The translations under genes and the position numbers were made by a program. DNA of 64,000 nt from Leucocoprinus leucothites (Eukaryota > Basidiomycota > Agaricomycetes > Agaricales > Agaricaceae), in assembly GCA_013368445.1 (NCBI GenBank), contig JAACJO010000005.1, forward strand, positions 496,001 to 560,000. The letters are read 5' to 3'. Below, piece after piece: positions 30,772 to 43,666 of this stretch (the first letter of the stretch is position 1; each line of letters starts with the position of its first letter). The notes under the pieces are model-generated. The model saw only the letters and a program-made list of their open reading frames with translations, searched no databases and was not told the DNA's origin.

Positions 30772-33573
30772 ATGAGCTACCACAGCGAGCCATCAGAGAA
30801 GATGGAAAGGCTCGACCAACCTTCCAACGACCATGTCCATGCACATGTTGTAGTGCAGGACGAGGTCGACGTTGCTGCAAAGCTGGCTGCTTCTGCGGAA
30901 AGTGATGCTCCGTTAACTCCTGAGGTTGCTGCGAAGCTGAGGTAACGAGTTATTATTCGCTGTCCTTCAATAGTCCCAACCCTGACTTTCATAGGCGAAA
31001 GATCGACTGGCATTTGATGCCTTTAATGTGCCGTATGTCTACAATACCTGATATGAAGATCTAACTGACCCACATTTGACAGTCATGTACCTGTGAGTGG
31101 GTTTTCATGCTGATTTTGAACAGTTCTGACTGTGACCAAGGATGGCTTTTGCTGACAAAACAACCCTGGGCCAATCAGCCATCCTAGGCATCATGTAAGA
31201 AGAATCATCTCCGTCCATTGTACAATAACTCATTATTCGACAGGCCTGGGGCGCATATTGACCAAAACCAATTCAACTGGCTCGGCACAATCTTCTACCT
31301 CAGCTATCTTGTTTTTGAAGTACGCTCGAGCGTCCCATGACTATCGAATACATTGCTTACCCCACGGCACAGTACCCACAAAACCTCGCTCTTCAGAAAC
31401 TCCCAGTAGGCAAATGGATGAGGTATGAAACATCCCTTGAAACAACGTCGAATCATCGGCCATCGGAAATGACCAAACTAACTTCTAACCTTATTCCTTA
31501 GTATCAATATTTTTATCTGGGCCGTGGCTCTTTTGGCACATGCGGCATGCAAATCCTTTGGCAGCCTGTTTGCCGTCCGATTCATTCTCGGTATTTGTGA
31601 AGGTACGGAAATGACGATGTGATGTGCCACCTTTTCATATCTGATTGGATATATCCGGATTTCAGGTGCCATTACGCCCGGTTTCATGATTGTGACCTCC
31701 ATGTTCTACACCCGGGACGAACAAACGAAGAGGGTTGGATATTGGTGTATGTAGCCCACCCCCCCGTGTTGGACCTCTTTTCATCTCATGTCAATTCAGT
31801 CCTTATGAATGGTCTTGCGATCATCTTCCTTGGCTTCGTTAGCTTTGGAGTACTTCATACTAAGGTTCGTTCATATCAGCTAGATTACATTCCCAGGTAT
31901 TCATCCTGTCGACTAATAGACTCACAACTTCATGCCTTGGCAATGGTACGTCCCCCCTACGACGTTACATGCTGCGTTCTTCATCCTGGCGGGCGTTCTA
32001 TAGGCTCATGATCATCACCGGACTCATCACTCTTGTGACGGCCGTTCTATTCTGGTGAGCGCTCCAGTCATTCATCCCCTATTTCCATCGCATTCTCTCG
32101 TTGATCAAGAAGCTGATGACGATGTCTATGATCCTGCATTTGTGTGCCTTAGGTTCTTCTTCCCAGATAGCCCCGCAAATGCCCGTTTCCTAACACCCGA
32201 AGAACGCGTGCAAGCCGTTCAGCGTATCAAGGTCAACCAAACGGGTGTAGAGAATAAGAAGTGGAAACGTGAACAGTGAGTTTCAAAGTTCCTTCTTAAT
32301 CACCCTCCCCATCCAGTTATCACATGGGTAACTCCCTCATGGGCGTAACGAAATGCCGTGCTAACGGACTTCTTCGTGTGTTAGATTCATTGAAGCGTTC
32401 ACCGATCCCAAAACCTGGATAATCGCACTCCTCGCAGCTCTCGGGTAAGTGTGGGCCCAATTCCTGGTGATCGGAACGTAGAAGTTTCCTGACATGCCTT
32501 CTTTCATCATTTAGAAACGTCTTCAACTCCGTATGTCAATGATCTCCCTCGTTCCGGAAGAAAATTGTCCTCACTGACCACACACATCGCGTGAAATAGC
32601 TCACCAATCAACGACTGATCATCATTTCCACATTTGGATTTACGCCAATCCAAACAACCCTAATTGGTTGCGTTGACGGCCTCCTTGAGAGTATGTCTTG
32701 TCTGGTGTCAATCTTTTCTCGATGGGGTAGTGACTGACTGAATGACCGGTTTCGCTTGTTGCGTTCCTCACTGTCGACTTGTTGGCATGTCACAGTCATC
32801 TATATCTGGATCGCAGTTAATCTCGCTACTATGCGAAAGATTGGCAGGGGATACGCTGGAGCGCTCATGTTCATGCCAGCTCTCCTTGGAGCGATCCTCT
32901 TGAATACGCTTCCTCAGCATAATAGAATCGGGCTGTTGTTCTCCTATTGGCTTACAAGTATGTCAATTTGCCCTATTCAGGAGGACCATTCTAACATTAC
33001 CACCCGCTAGTCACCGCTATCTCTCCCTTTGTCATTCTCTTGGGATGGACTGGATCAATAACCGCTGGCCACACAAAGAGTGCGTAGTAATCCCATCCAC
33101 CCCCTTCAAGCTAACTTTTACTTTCAGGAACGACCGTCAACGCAATCCTATTCGTCGCATATGGTATCGGTAACGCAGCCGGTCCATTCATGTGGAAGAA
33201 GAAATATCAACCCAGGTACCTATCCTCCCCTCCTCCCTTTGATTGTAGACTCATCGCGTCGGTTTAGGAATGAGATCCCCTGGATCGTCAACGCAGTCGT
33301 ATTCGGCGTCTGTGCAATCTTTCTCATCATTCTACGATTCTATCTTGTCTCGGAGAACAAGAGAAGAGAATCAGAAAGCCACGATGATAGTTACGATGAT
33401 GTTTATCTCACTCATGTTGATGAGAAAGGGAACTCAGTCGAGAAGAAAATTGATAGGGTACGTTCCTGATTTCAGTCTCTTGTTGATATAAATTGATCAC
33501 TCAATTATTTGGATGATAGGCGTTCCTTGATATGACGGACATCCAGAACCGCGAGTTCCGCTACATATTGTAA
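30772..33573 (+). CDS. MFS transporter, allantoate permease (Dal5/anion-cation symporter) family
   Basis: About 540 residues in many small exons. The protein starts MSYHSEPSEKMERL, with a hydrophilic N-terminus, then RKIDWHLMPLMC, the usual entry to the first helix in this family. Twelve hydrophobic segments can be traced: GTIFYLSYLVFEYPQNLALQ, SINIFIWAVALLAHAA, FAVRFILGICEGAITPGFM, LMNGLAIIFLGFVSFGVL, then the central loop with FFPDSPANARFLTPEER, and six more to IPWIVNAVVFGVCAIFLII. The end, DMTDIQNREFRYIL, is typical of allantoate/nicotinate-type permeases. It should sit in the plasma membrane and import a carboxylate such as allantoate, nicotinate or a related compound; the substrate is not decidable. 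One exon is only 10 nt long (31083-31092). Flanking splice sites there are canonical. Confidence 0.87.
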
Positions 33574-34200
33574 CCTATCATATTTATTTGGTATGGCTTT
33601 TTGATATCATGTTGTGCTGTTTTCGTTCTTGTTGGGAAGCGTGGTGCTCTTGTATATGTAACAATTTAGCTGTAATAATTTGATGCAATCAACTACAAGT
33701 CTGGGGTGTACAATCCTTAAAAGTTTGGTATTGATATTTGATCTCATTGGTCTAATGTTTAATGTCTTGAGGATCAAACCGACCGTTTGTGCTCCAGTTT
33801 CACCCCCGGAAGTATCCTTGGGACTCGACATTCACTATATGGAGGAACGCACTTGGAATGTTCAGGGTCTGTGATTTGGTGAACCTCTCAGAGTAACCTC
33901 GACAGTACACCGTTTATCCTACCCCTGAAGGTACGATTAAGACAGACATACTAGGAGTGAAATAGTGACGGTCTCGCTCAGTGTGAAGGGCGTTAACTGA
34001 CTTGTCTGCTCAAAGCCATATGGAGCCAGAAATAAGGAGGGGGATCATGCGGCATATATTGAATCTCTAAGTCCGAGTCCATAACAAAGTTCAAACGAAA
34101 GAATGAGAGCAAGAAAACACAGTCGACAGGACATTTCTACCACACTCTACCTAGCGGTCTTGTAGACAGAAAAAAGCATATATGCACGTAAACCTCGCAT
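33574..34200. other. Convergent 3' intergenic region
   Basis: It lies between the stops of the transporter (plus) and the hydrophobin (minus). No gene is supported. Confidence 0.5.
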
Positions 34201-34709
34201 TCAGAGGTTTAGGTTGATAGGAGAGCAGTTGAAGAGGTTCAACAAGCCAGACTGGGGTTCATATTTCCAATTAAAATCGAAAACCGAATAATGGTAAGGT
34301 AACTCACAAAAGCGGTTTGCTGGCAGCAAACGGGTTGGGCAGCACAGTTGTTGCCGCCGACACCAAGAACCGAGATAGGGTCACAGTTCATGCCGATTTG
34401 GGGGAGAAGGTTGAGAGGAATGCCGAGGAGGCCACCAGCACTGGCTCCCGTAGGGCCCATATTGGAGGTGTGCTCGCCTGAGTGCAGATATCGGTCAGTA
34501 GCGAACGTGTAAAGTAGATAGAGAGAGAAACGTACAACAGTGCAGCTCGCCGACATTGCAGTCCCCGCCATCATGGTGACTGGGAGTCGGGGTAGCCTAC
34601 GAGCGGATGTTAACATTGAGCGTCAACGCGTCGCAACGCGCATATAGTCACTCACCGAGACGATCATGGGGAGAGCGACAAGGGCAGCGATGAAGATACG
34701 AGAGAACAT
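34201..34709 (-). CDS. Class I hydrophobin
   Basis: Four exons (34709-34656, 34596-34536, 34477-34308, 34251-34201) encode 111 residues. A signal peptide (MFSRIFIAALVALPMIVS) precedes the eight-cysteine hydrophobin pattern: C-x6-CC (CNVGELHCC), then NC, NC, VCC and a final FNC near the C-terminus. The spacing between the third and fourth cysteines is long, which fits class I. The protein should be secreted and self-assemble at air interfaces on hyphae or spores. The loop is rich in Gly, Asn and Leu (GASAGGLLGIPLNLLPQIG). Introns interrupt the gene at the usual places for agaricomycete hydrophobins, the last just before SGLLNLFNC. A TATA box lies about 105 bp upstream. Confidence 0.95.
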
Positions 34710-35630
34710 ATTGAACAGAGCGTGAAAAAAGCGAGGAGCGATTGGAGAGTTGAGTGTGCTGGAGAGAGAAGAAGAAAACGAACTGAGGAAATTACAGCCC
34801 ACCCATCCTATCTTTTATACCCAGCTTTGCTACCCAAAATTAGACCAGTCTCAAAAAAAAAAAGCCGTTGCCCAAAGTCCATGGATCTCGCCCTTCCAGC
34901 CGAACGGGCCGCAGAACAAATTGGAAAGATTAATAAAGAATAAACGAAAGAACAGTGGACGTCCCGAAGCATCGAGTTCCATAGCAGATGGGACGCAAAG
35001 GTTTAAGCTTCTTCGGACTTCTTCACGTCTGACAGCATTTAGAACCTAAGGTGCCTTTCCTGGCACGCGCGACCGAGGCCCTCGAGATGGGGATCGAGAT
35101 GCCCCCAACTGTCACAAAAATCCACCCGACACACAAATGGCACCAGAATCCCGGAGAGCTTGAAGTCGCCACAGGCATTGAAGCCTGAAGAAACGGAAAA
35201 GGGAAGTTTAGTGTGACACTGCAAGTAATCGACCCCGCTTCTCGGTGCGCGGATGGCCTGCATAGCGGGCCATCCTCCTTCGTCTAGTAGCATGCGGTAC
35301 GTTATTTGGCCTAGTCTCCTGGAATTTAATTCGTGAAAAGTGTGCCACCGGGTGAATGAAATAGCCGTCGACCTTGCAGATAGCTTCCCGATGGATCGTC
35401 GTCAGGTGTGGGTTTCGAGGTGTTTTATGGTCTGATCATACACTCAACGACACCCGGCAGGACATCATCTTGACTATTTTGGACGGACACCGAGGAAGCA
35501 TCGGCACCCTTACTCCGGAAATCGGGTAGTTGGGGCGTTAACACTCTTAGTCCACACTGAGCATAAAGTTCAAAAATACAGTCTGATACAAAGCCAACAA
35601 TGGTGTTACCCTCCGCCATGTCATAGGAAG
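34710..35630. other. Hydrophobin promoter and CTF18 3' region
   Basis: About 920 bp. It holds the hydrophobin TATA box, an A11 run near 34855 and the 3' flank of the CTF18 gene. Short open frames here resemble nothing. Confidence 0.45.
34812..34819 (-). promoter_or_regulatory. Probable TATA box of the hydrophobin gene
   Basis: TATAAAAG on the minus strand, 103-110 bp upstream of the hydrophobin ATG. Strongly expressed secreted-protein genes of fungi often carry such an element at this distance. Position and match are seen; function is inferred. Confidence 0.5.
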
Positions 35631-38600
35631 TTATTGAGTTTTACAGGTTTCCGAACGGCTGCTGAATTCCCCTCCTTGAACTTGTAAGATACACGGTATG
35701 GTTCCTTCATCTGTTTTTTACCCGCGGATTTTGAGTTGATAGTCGATTTGACTGTGATAGCACGACCAAAGAAATCCGTCGGTGTCTAGTAAAGCAATAT
35801 CAATATCGTGCTGGGGCTGGAACCCTATCGTCTTACCTTTTCACTGATATCTAGCTGATTCACTTTGTGCCGCTTTTGCGCGGGTTCGGATGCATCCACC
35901 TCAGCAGGCTTGTTAGCTCCACTACTTGAAATCACATTAGAACCTTCCCTATACGTGTATATTGACCCTGGAGTGCATACCTTTCTACCTGCCCAAACAC
36001 ATGACGTTTGCTCGTTTTCCCCTTCTCAATTCCCTCAACATCCCGAGCCGCTAGCTTGGCGTCGACCTAGAAAGCTCAGTCTCGACGATTGCACGGCTCA
36101 AGTCCACATGTACTTACTTCTGTAGCGACTAGATGGCGAACGGCGTATCGTGACGGAGCAATATCACTCGCTCGCTTGCCATCGTAAGTGACGAATACAT
36201 CAATAGGGCTACGTAAAGAAAGGTCAGATGTCCCATGCTTACGCCCAGTCCATTGTGGGCGGACTCACGGGTCAAGGCCATAGGACAGTTGCCCGTCCTC
36301 TCCTCTGTCTTGTATAAACCGAAGTTCCAACGCCGCCATGATCTCCACCAGTCGTGCTAATAATTGACGTTCCTCAGCGCGAATGACTTGACTATTCACC
36401 TATTTTGGCACGTGAGTGGCGCGAAACTTGGCAGAAGGAAAGCTGTGACTGACAGGTCTGAGAGGCGGAGATATAATCCGATTGATAAATGGCGTGAACT
36501 CAACCTGTAGTATCGGGGTGCTAACAAGGTGTCGGTAGGCTCCTCCCTCTTGGCGAAGCGTGGCATTGCGAAGACACCGGGCAAACGACCCATAAATCTC
36601 TTCATTCGATTTTGTGAGTTGATGGTGCTACGAATTAAAATTATGAGACGACAGTTCGCTCAAATGGAAGCTACTGACCTCCCAATCAGAGTAATTACGC
36701 TCTATCCGCTCGGAATTTCGGGCTTGGAACAGTGGATAGAACGGAACAAGAGAAAAAGGCAAATATGAAACGAGGGCAAAATCACCATCAGCAAACATTG
36801 ATGAAGATAATGCGTCGTAGGTAATCAGCCATTCATTTGCTTTCTCGTGGCGAGAGAAATTGGCATCATGCTGTCGAAGCGTGGCGTAGTGCTCAAAACA
36901 ACCTGTCGTTCATTAGAGATACGACTCGCTGAGAACAGAGCCCACTGACCATTGGCAACGGCCGCATCTTTACCACTACCCTCTATCTCATGGCTCAGCC
37001 GGTTGACATATCTCGACTCTTGTTCCTCCGTCATAGCTAGTTCTTTGACGCGTTTTTTCGACATAGGACTGAAGATGCTATTCAATACGGCTATGATAGT
37101 TGTATCACCTTCTTTCATTCCGGCTGTAGCTTTGCGGATGACAGCTTCTGTAACGTTTTCTCGACGTGATTTAACAAACTACGCGTGAAAGACAGCATTC
37201 AGTGAACACGTCAAGTAAAAAGATATCAGTATATTTACCTGTAACGCGTTAATGCAGCCGCGGAGGTCGCCTTTCGCCATGGCCACAAGGGTGTTTAAGG
37301 CTCGCGTCTCTGCTTTTAGGCCTTCGTTATCACAGATTTCCTGTAGGCGTCGAACAGTATGAAAGTCTGCCGGACGGGTAAATCGGACTTGATAGGCATG
37401 TGGCCTCAACTTGACTAGTGATGATGCATTGATGTCGTTGCAGATGCAGATTATTGGACGGAGAAGGGGTCTTTGAGAGCTTGGCTGTTGCCTTTGACCG
37501 CCCCGTTCTGAGGTGGCAATCATTAAGGCGAGGTCATCGGAGACTTGAAATTACATACTCTTCTTTCGCCATTTACCTTGAGTCAGCTGTACAAGATTGT
37601 GGACGAAGGAACTTGTCTAAAAGTTGGATTAGGCCACAGTACCAGATTGTGCATAATATTGACTCACGTTTTCACCAGCCCCAGTTGCACCATCGATCTC
37701 ATCAATAATTACAAGGACGGGTTTCGTGCTGTTCACCAAGGAACCTGATTCAAGTGTGGGACGTATTCGATCGTCCACTACACTTCCAGCTCGAGCGTCG
37801 CTGAGGAAAGATTCAGTCGCTGATGGAACCAATTGTAGGCCTCTGCACACCTAGCATTGATCTCCATGACATCGTACCCAGCGTGACGAGCTACGATGTG
37901 AGCAAGAGTAGTCTTGCCTAGTCCAGGAGGCCCCGATAGAAGAAGAATCTATTCTAACAGTCAGTCAAATGAGGCATGTATTCCAAGTCACCTTACCTTC
38001 TCCCGCGGACGATGATACTCGTCATCAGTAACAAAATTCTCGTCTGCATTGCGCTGTCGCTTCTTGCCCTTCAACTTCCCAAAAACACAGTAATCCCACT
38101 GTTTTACCCAGGTCATCGTCTCGCGGGCAACACGGTCATTCCCTATTAGGTCTGTGAAGCACGCTGGACGATACCTATCGACCCAGAGCGTTTCGTCTGT
38201 AGGTTCACTAGGACAAGTATCGGATGTTCTTGATGGAGGGCTGAAAACAGTTAATGAGATGAGAAATATCTCTAATCAGCACAACACGTACTCCTGTAAA
38301 CCCTTTGCCATGTTCACGGATAGATCGTCGAGGAGTCGATGCACCGGTACGTCGAGAAGACCAGAGAAATTCGAAGTTGTGGCTGTAGTTACAGCCGTAG
38401 CTGCGGCTGATGTCTGGAAAATGTTAAGCAATCAAAAGACCTTTGGATAAATCATGAAACGTACAGCTAACTTCTGAGTACGTTTTCTCTTCTTCAGTAA
38501 TATTGTTTTACCGCCGAATGTGGTCGCTGGGATACTATCGGAAGACGTTGCATCCCAGGACGGTGTCTGGTCATCATTGAGGAGAGCAGGTTGTCCAAAC

Positions 38601-39027
38601 GTCGAACTTGAAGATGAGGACGCTACGAATGCATTTCAGAGAACGCTGAATGGCTGGCTTAAAAGCTACCACACACCTAGATGATCACCAGACGGCTCCA
38701 GTCTGTCAAGCAGGGATGTTCGGTTCAAAGTTAGTGTTACAACTTCAGAGTTGACTCCGTGTGAGCTTGAGCTTCCGACATGAGTCTCTTGTGCCTTCGC
38801 CTTTGAAAGCAGGCTCGTCAGAGTGAACGACGGAGCACCTGGTAATTCAGATAGTAAGATTCTGTTACTTCCGGTACAAGCTAGTACTCACTGCTGACTT
38901 GTTCCTTATCAATATTTGAAGGCTCTCCGCTTGGTTCACCGACGCACTCATTAGTCCTAGACGATTCAGGGTTTGTCTGAAGAGTAGAATTCGATCCAAG
39001 TAATCCGTTAGGAGCGAAGAAGGCCAT
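35631..39027 (-). CDS. CTF18: CTF18 (Chl12) alternative clamp-loader large subunit
   Basis: Ctf18 is the large subunit of an RFC-like complex that loads PCNA at forks and supports sister-chromatid cohesion. The translation starts MAFFAPNGLLG and is Ser/Thr-rich for ~250 residues, including GGKTILLKKRKR. The AAA+ core follows: LWVDRYRPACFTDLIGND, Walker A GPPGLGKTTLAHI, the EINASDARAGSVV block (split by an intron), Walker B VLVIIDEIDGATG and sensor 1 PIICICNDINA. The C-terminus reads RVSYKFKEG...AVRKPVKLNNFL, the conserved Ctf18 ending that binds Ctf8/Dcc1. The Ctf18-type EINASDAR and tail separate it from RFC1 and Elg1. About 880 residues in roughly 14 exons by my reading. It diverges from the next gene across 270 bp. 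Confidence 0.92.
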
Positions 39028-39297
39028 GACGTTATGATCCTAGCCACAGCTAAGAGAATTTTGCCAGATTTGCTATTAAGTCTGAGTTTGACGCGTTATA
39101 AAGACTACTTTAAGCGACGAAAGCGAGGGCAGCGTTGGGGACAGCAAGGAGACAGGGAGACGCGACTTGTCAATAACCCATTCACAGTGATCGACGTCAC
39201 ATCTCGTGATGGCGTTGCTTGGCATCATCCTTGGAACCAAATAAACGCCGATGATCTAATCAACTTTCTCATTGAGCTCATGCACCTACAGTGAGCA

Positions 39298-41789
39298 ATG
39301 TCTACAGTGCAAGGCTCAGCTCAGAATTTGAACCAGGGAAGTCAGGAAGGTAAGTGTATAGTTTCTACTCTTCATCTCTGATTAATCCTAATTGAACTTC
39401 CCAGCTTTCCGTGCACTCATCAATTCAATTGCACCTGTTACTGGAGCGGAGAGTAATGGCAAGCTTAGCCGTGAAGCAGTTGAAAAACTATCAGAGAAGC
39501 TTAATGAACTAGTCGGAGATGAGGCACTAAAAAACTACGAACACCACAGGAACGAGAGGGGTGAGGTACGTTTTTCTCGAATTCTGTACACACTTCACTC
39601 CAAAACCATATACAGCTTGTAAACGAAGATGGACTTCCTATCATCGATATTTCCGAGCCACTCCCCCAGTCCGAGGGTGACGATCCCCAACAGCAGTCTG
39701 TCATCCAAGATGTTCCATTAATTCGTCTCTCATCTCTCCCGTCTGTTGCGAGACAAAAACTACATCAACATCGTGACCGGATCTTAGACGCTTTGGAAGA
39801 GGAAGAACGTCAAGAGGAAGAACGCCAAAGGCGTGCTGAGATGGAAGAAAGGGAAGAAATCTTGCGAAAGCGCAAAGAGGAAGCCGTAAACGAAAAGGCC
39901 AGGCTACAGAAGGCAAAGGAGCTCCAGAAGAAAATGGGGCAGGCTCTCATGCACAACATGGGTTTATCTGGAAAAGAAGCTGATTACTCGCTGAAAGAAG
40001 AAAAGTCAAAGAAACCCGAAAATTTGCAGTCGGCAACAGACACCGGAGAACACAAAAAGACCATCACCTTTGTCGAGGCCAACGATTCTGTTCCCAATGC
40101 CAGCAAGCCCGAGTGGGGTGACGTAACGGCAGCAAAATTACGTGCTGGGCAACGGCCTACACTCCTACAGTCATTTCATCCCGATACTACTCCCCTCAAG
40201 CTCAATGTAATTGAACGCAAGCCCGCGGTACACACCCCGAGTAACCACAATCGACCCACTCTTCTTCCTCAAGCCACGAGAGACTCCGACGACGAATCAG
40301 AACCAGAGGACGACCAACTAAATCCCCCCTCGGGCAGTGACGAAAGCGACGAGATACCGACCGAAGACCTTCCAGACAGCGAAGAAGATGGCGGAGAGCT
40401 TGAGCTTGAGAATGAGTATGACTTAGACTACGCGAAACACCAGCGAGAGATAGCTTTGGAATACTACAATAAGCGCAATATCATCGGTCAAGACGCGGCA
40501 ACGGCCATGATGGACCATTCTCATGAAGAAGACTTCGAGAACGTGAGTGGTCGTCTCAACCAGAGTTACCACAGTGTGGTCTCGGCTCACCTGGCTTTGA
40601 TAAGGAATCAGCCTTTGAGGCACCAGCACCAAACAACCAATCTAAACCTTCAGTATCACGTTTCAAAGCCAATCGTATAGCATCAGCCTACGGTGCCTCG
40701 ACTGGCTCCAAACCGTCGACATCTATTGGGGGTTCTGCCCTTCCTGAATCCTCTGCTCGAACGATCCAGCATGCACTACGTTCGGGCAGAATCGATGACG
40801 ACAACCGCCTCGTCGGAGGCGAGCATGATAGTGATAGCGAAATTGAAGCGGAGGGATTACAGGAAATGTTAGAGCTGCTCCAAAAAGGGGAGGTCTACAA
40901 CCTCGGACCGGGCGGGCAGTACCTCTATGCCCAACCTCAAGCAAAACCCAATACTCTACTCGGAGCTTCGACTGCATCGACGACGGACTTGGACATGAGT
41001 AAATCCGCGGCGACACCCTCTGACGCAGTTGCCCAGCAACAGGGACCACAACAACGCTCATTACCACCACTTAATCGACCTAAAGTCTCAAGATTCAAGG
41101 CTGATCGTTCTCAATCCGGTAGGCCATTGGACACTTCCCGTTCGGAGACTTCTACCCCACCTACACCCATAACCCATACTTCGCGCTCCTCACCAAAACT
41201 ACCATCAGCTGTGGTGGCTAATACAGTCGTTGAGAAGAACCAAAACAAACCCTCAACCGTAAACGCTCCAGAAGGAACACGACCCTCACTATCGCCAGCT
41301 TCAACTCTAGTCTCCCCTATGATCATTGACTCTCCTTCCTTCAGAGCGCCGAGAGCTGGTTCTAGCCAGCCTAACTTACCCGAGCAGTCATTCACATCAA
41401 TGGTCATTGAATCGCCGTCTTTCCCCGACCAACCCAGGCGGGCCACACTAGCTCCTACAGCGCCCAGTCCTCCGGCATTCCCGTCGATGATTGTTGATTC
41501 ACCTTCGTTTCCTCCACCTGTTCAACGATCTCGTAGACCTGAGCATCCGCCGACAGTTGTACCTTCGCGAAACCTCAGTGTAGGCTCGTCAACAAGGCCA
41601 ATCATGGCAGAGGGATCTGTGCCAACGTTATCTCCGTCAAGGAATAATCGGACAGAATCAAATCCCATAATAGCGACGACAGTGTTAGAGCGGGTTCCTA
41701 CGTCAAGAAAAAACGCCTCCGAGAATGGCTCGGTGCCTGTGTCAGGGAAAGTGTCGAGGTTCAAACAGTCTAAGGGCACCCAATCATAG
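39298..41789 (+). CDS. DUF3835 protein resembling URI/Bud27
   Basis: At least four exons: 39298-39349, 39405-39565, 39616 to about 40547, and on to 41789. Total about 790 residues. It begins with a helical segment (AFRALINSIAPV..., LSREAVEKLSEKLNEL), followed by a strongly charged coiled coil (ALEEEERQEEERQRRAEM). Acidic stretches and the pattern VSRFKA(N/D)R occur later, with GGSALPESSARTIQHALR nearby; such blocks are typical of the DUF3835 region in fungal Bud27/URI proteins, which act in prefoldin-linked chaperoning of RNA polymerase assembly. I do not see a classical prefoldin domain, so the orthology is tentative. The C-terminus has three copies of a (I/V)(D/E)SPSF motif and a final VSRFKQSK. 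The splice junction within 40547-40620 is unresolved (short intron). Confidence 0.62.
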
Positions 41790-41980
41790 TACAAGGTTAT
41801 ATTTACATTATCCCGCAGTCACACTGGACCATGATTCACATGTACGCGATACTCCAAAATATTCCATGAAGGTCGATAAACAGAAAAGCAAGTCCATGAA
41901 AGCGCAGAGAACGAAGAATGTAAATCACAAAAGAAATGACAGGGAGCAAGTATCATGAACACATTTTTTTTGAAATCTGC

Positions 41981-43135
41981 CTATGTCAGATCTATAACCT
42001 CACGCTTGACCCTCACTTTGAAATTCGGGAGGGTGAGACGATCACGGCGCTCTGTTCGAGTCGTTCGAAGACGCGCCTAGGGATTGAATGAGCACTTTTG
42101 GCAAGTGGTCGAGCGCAGAGGATAAGAAACAAGAGCGTACCTCTAGTCGACCCATTTCCCGATCTAAGCTGCTACTGGCATTCCCAGCGTACTCAGAGCC
42201 AGTATCCTCGGGATCATCTGGGATGTCTGGTGTCGGAGACAACGTATACAAAACTCTTGGGGCGATCTCATGAGCTATTAGAAGGTCTGGATGCACATCA
42301 GTCTAAAATGTTGAGGGCAGGGTAGTATAAAGGATATGACCTAGTGGGCGATACTTGAACTCGAATGTGAGGTAAGGCTTGGCATCTATTTCTCTGGCTT
42401 CGACTGCATCAATAACTGGTGCCGGCGATGCGTATTCCTGGCCAAACCTGATCATAGAACATTCAATAAGATGCACGATGATAGAACGGATCGAACGCAC
42501 TGAACATGATGTGATCCAGCTTTTTTAGAACGCTCGTGTACAACTTGAGCTTCGAGAGTCCGTCTCTTCTCATGTCTCTGGACCCGGGTTGTGACCTGGT
42601 GAACCTGGATCCTCCAAAGTTGTAACTTGATGACGCCCAGATCTCGCGAGTCATCAATCTGGTCAAGAAGATTGTCATCATCTGAAACAGCAGTTAGTTC
42701 GCCCTATCTCAGTCCAAGTGAGTAAGGGAAGGGGTATGTACCTGTGACCTGGATTGGAGCAAAAACGAAGTCTCGACGAGTATATTCGGACGTCCTAGCA
42801 TATGAGACTCCTACGCCGTTAGGCTTATCTGGAAAGCTGCGAGCGTCGAGCATAATGTGTGTGTCGCAATGTACACCATCAATGTATAGCGACGCTTTGA
42901 GCGGTATATCTCGAGTGGAGTTGTACCAATTGACCGCAAACTTCTATTAAATCGTTCAGTAATCCAAGCACGAGATTTCCCCACACTTTGTGGCAAAAGC
43001 TATACCCACTTTTCCTACTTCTGACGCAATCCAACAAGTCACTAAATTCCCGGATTGTTGGACATCGTATACATCCACAGCAGTTCCATCAATGGTAACC
43101 CATGACCAATACGGCCCTCGCTGAAGCATCTGCAT
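41981..43135 (-). CDS. DUF7918 family protein
   Basis: Six exons (43135-43010, 42943-42742, 42681-42501, 42447-42341, 42286-42141, 42076-41981) join in frame to 285 residues. The N-terminal beta-rich domain shows YWSWVTIDGTAVDVYDVQ, LVTCWIASEVGKKFAVNWYN, ASLYIDGVHCD and FVFAPIQVT, then WRIQV and HERSKKAGSHHVQFGQE, and PYLTFEFKYRPLDLLIAHEI. This is the order I know from DUF7918 proteins of Basidiomycota, whose function is unknown. The C-terminus is basic (RLRTTRTERRDRL) and ends in REVIDLT, which matches a SUMO-interacting motif. Convergent with the DUF3835 gene (191 bp between stops). A start six bases downstream (43129) is equally possible. Confidence 0.82.
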
Positions 43136-43666
43136 GGGACGGCCGCCGCCTCGATAGCAGCAAGGTGTAGGAAAATAGGGGCGATTCTTTCTGCTCCCAC
43201 TTAACAGCAGCGCTCTTAAATATAGCTACCAACGTCTGCATCGGCACGTGAAGAGTCCTCTCGGCTTTGAGAACTAATGAAGGAGGCACGGGAATATATG
43301 GAATCCGGACACATTGATCACCCACCGTGACATGCCAATAAGTAAAAATGCCCAGAACGTGTGATGAAATCCAGCGAGGGTTGTGATTATGAATACTAGA
43401 ATGCTGAAGCGCTAAAGCCCCCATCACATACCTGATCATCTAGATGTGATGAAGCCTGAAAAGGAGGGTATTCAGATCCTTACCCCTACACGCAAGACAC
43501 AGGAGGATTTTTGCCCATGGGCACCGTTGTGTGCGGTGGAGATAACTTATCTGTGAACAAAAAGGCCATTCAATGGTTGATGGCATTGGTTGTGACACTA
43601 ATTAGTACTGTCACTACGTGACCTACAGCTGTGACGGCCAGATGAACACCTTTAGAACCAACCACC
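43136..43666. other. Divergent promoter region
   Basis: It lies between the DUF7918 gene (minus) and a small plus-strand gene. A minus-strand open frame covers 43089-43439 but only its last part is the real exon, read in a different frame. No other gene is supported. Confidence 0.45.

Noticed and set aside
34850..34865. A-run that might mark a retrotransposed 3' end
   Set aside because: There are no target-site duplications or reverse-transcriptase remnants nearby; it is a simple homopolymer in a promoter region.
35631..39027. RFC1 or Elg1 as alternative identity for the clamp loader
   Set aside because: No BRCT domain is visible, and the EINASDAR block and AVRKPVKLNNFL ending are Ctf18-type.
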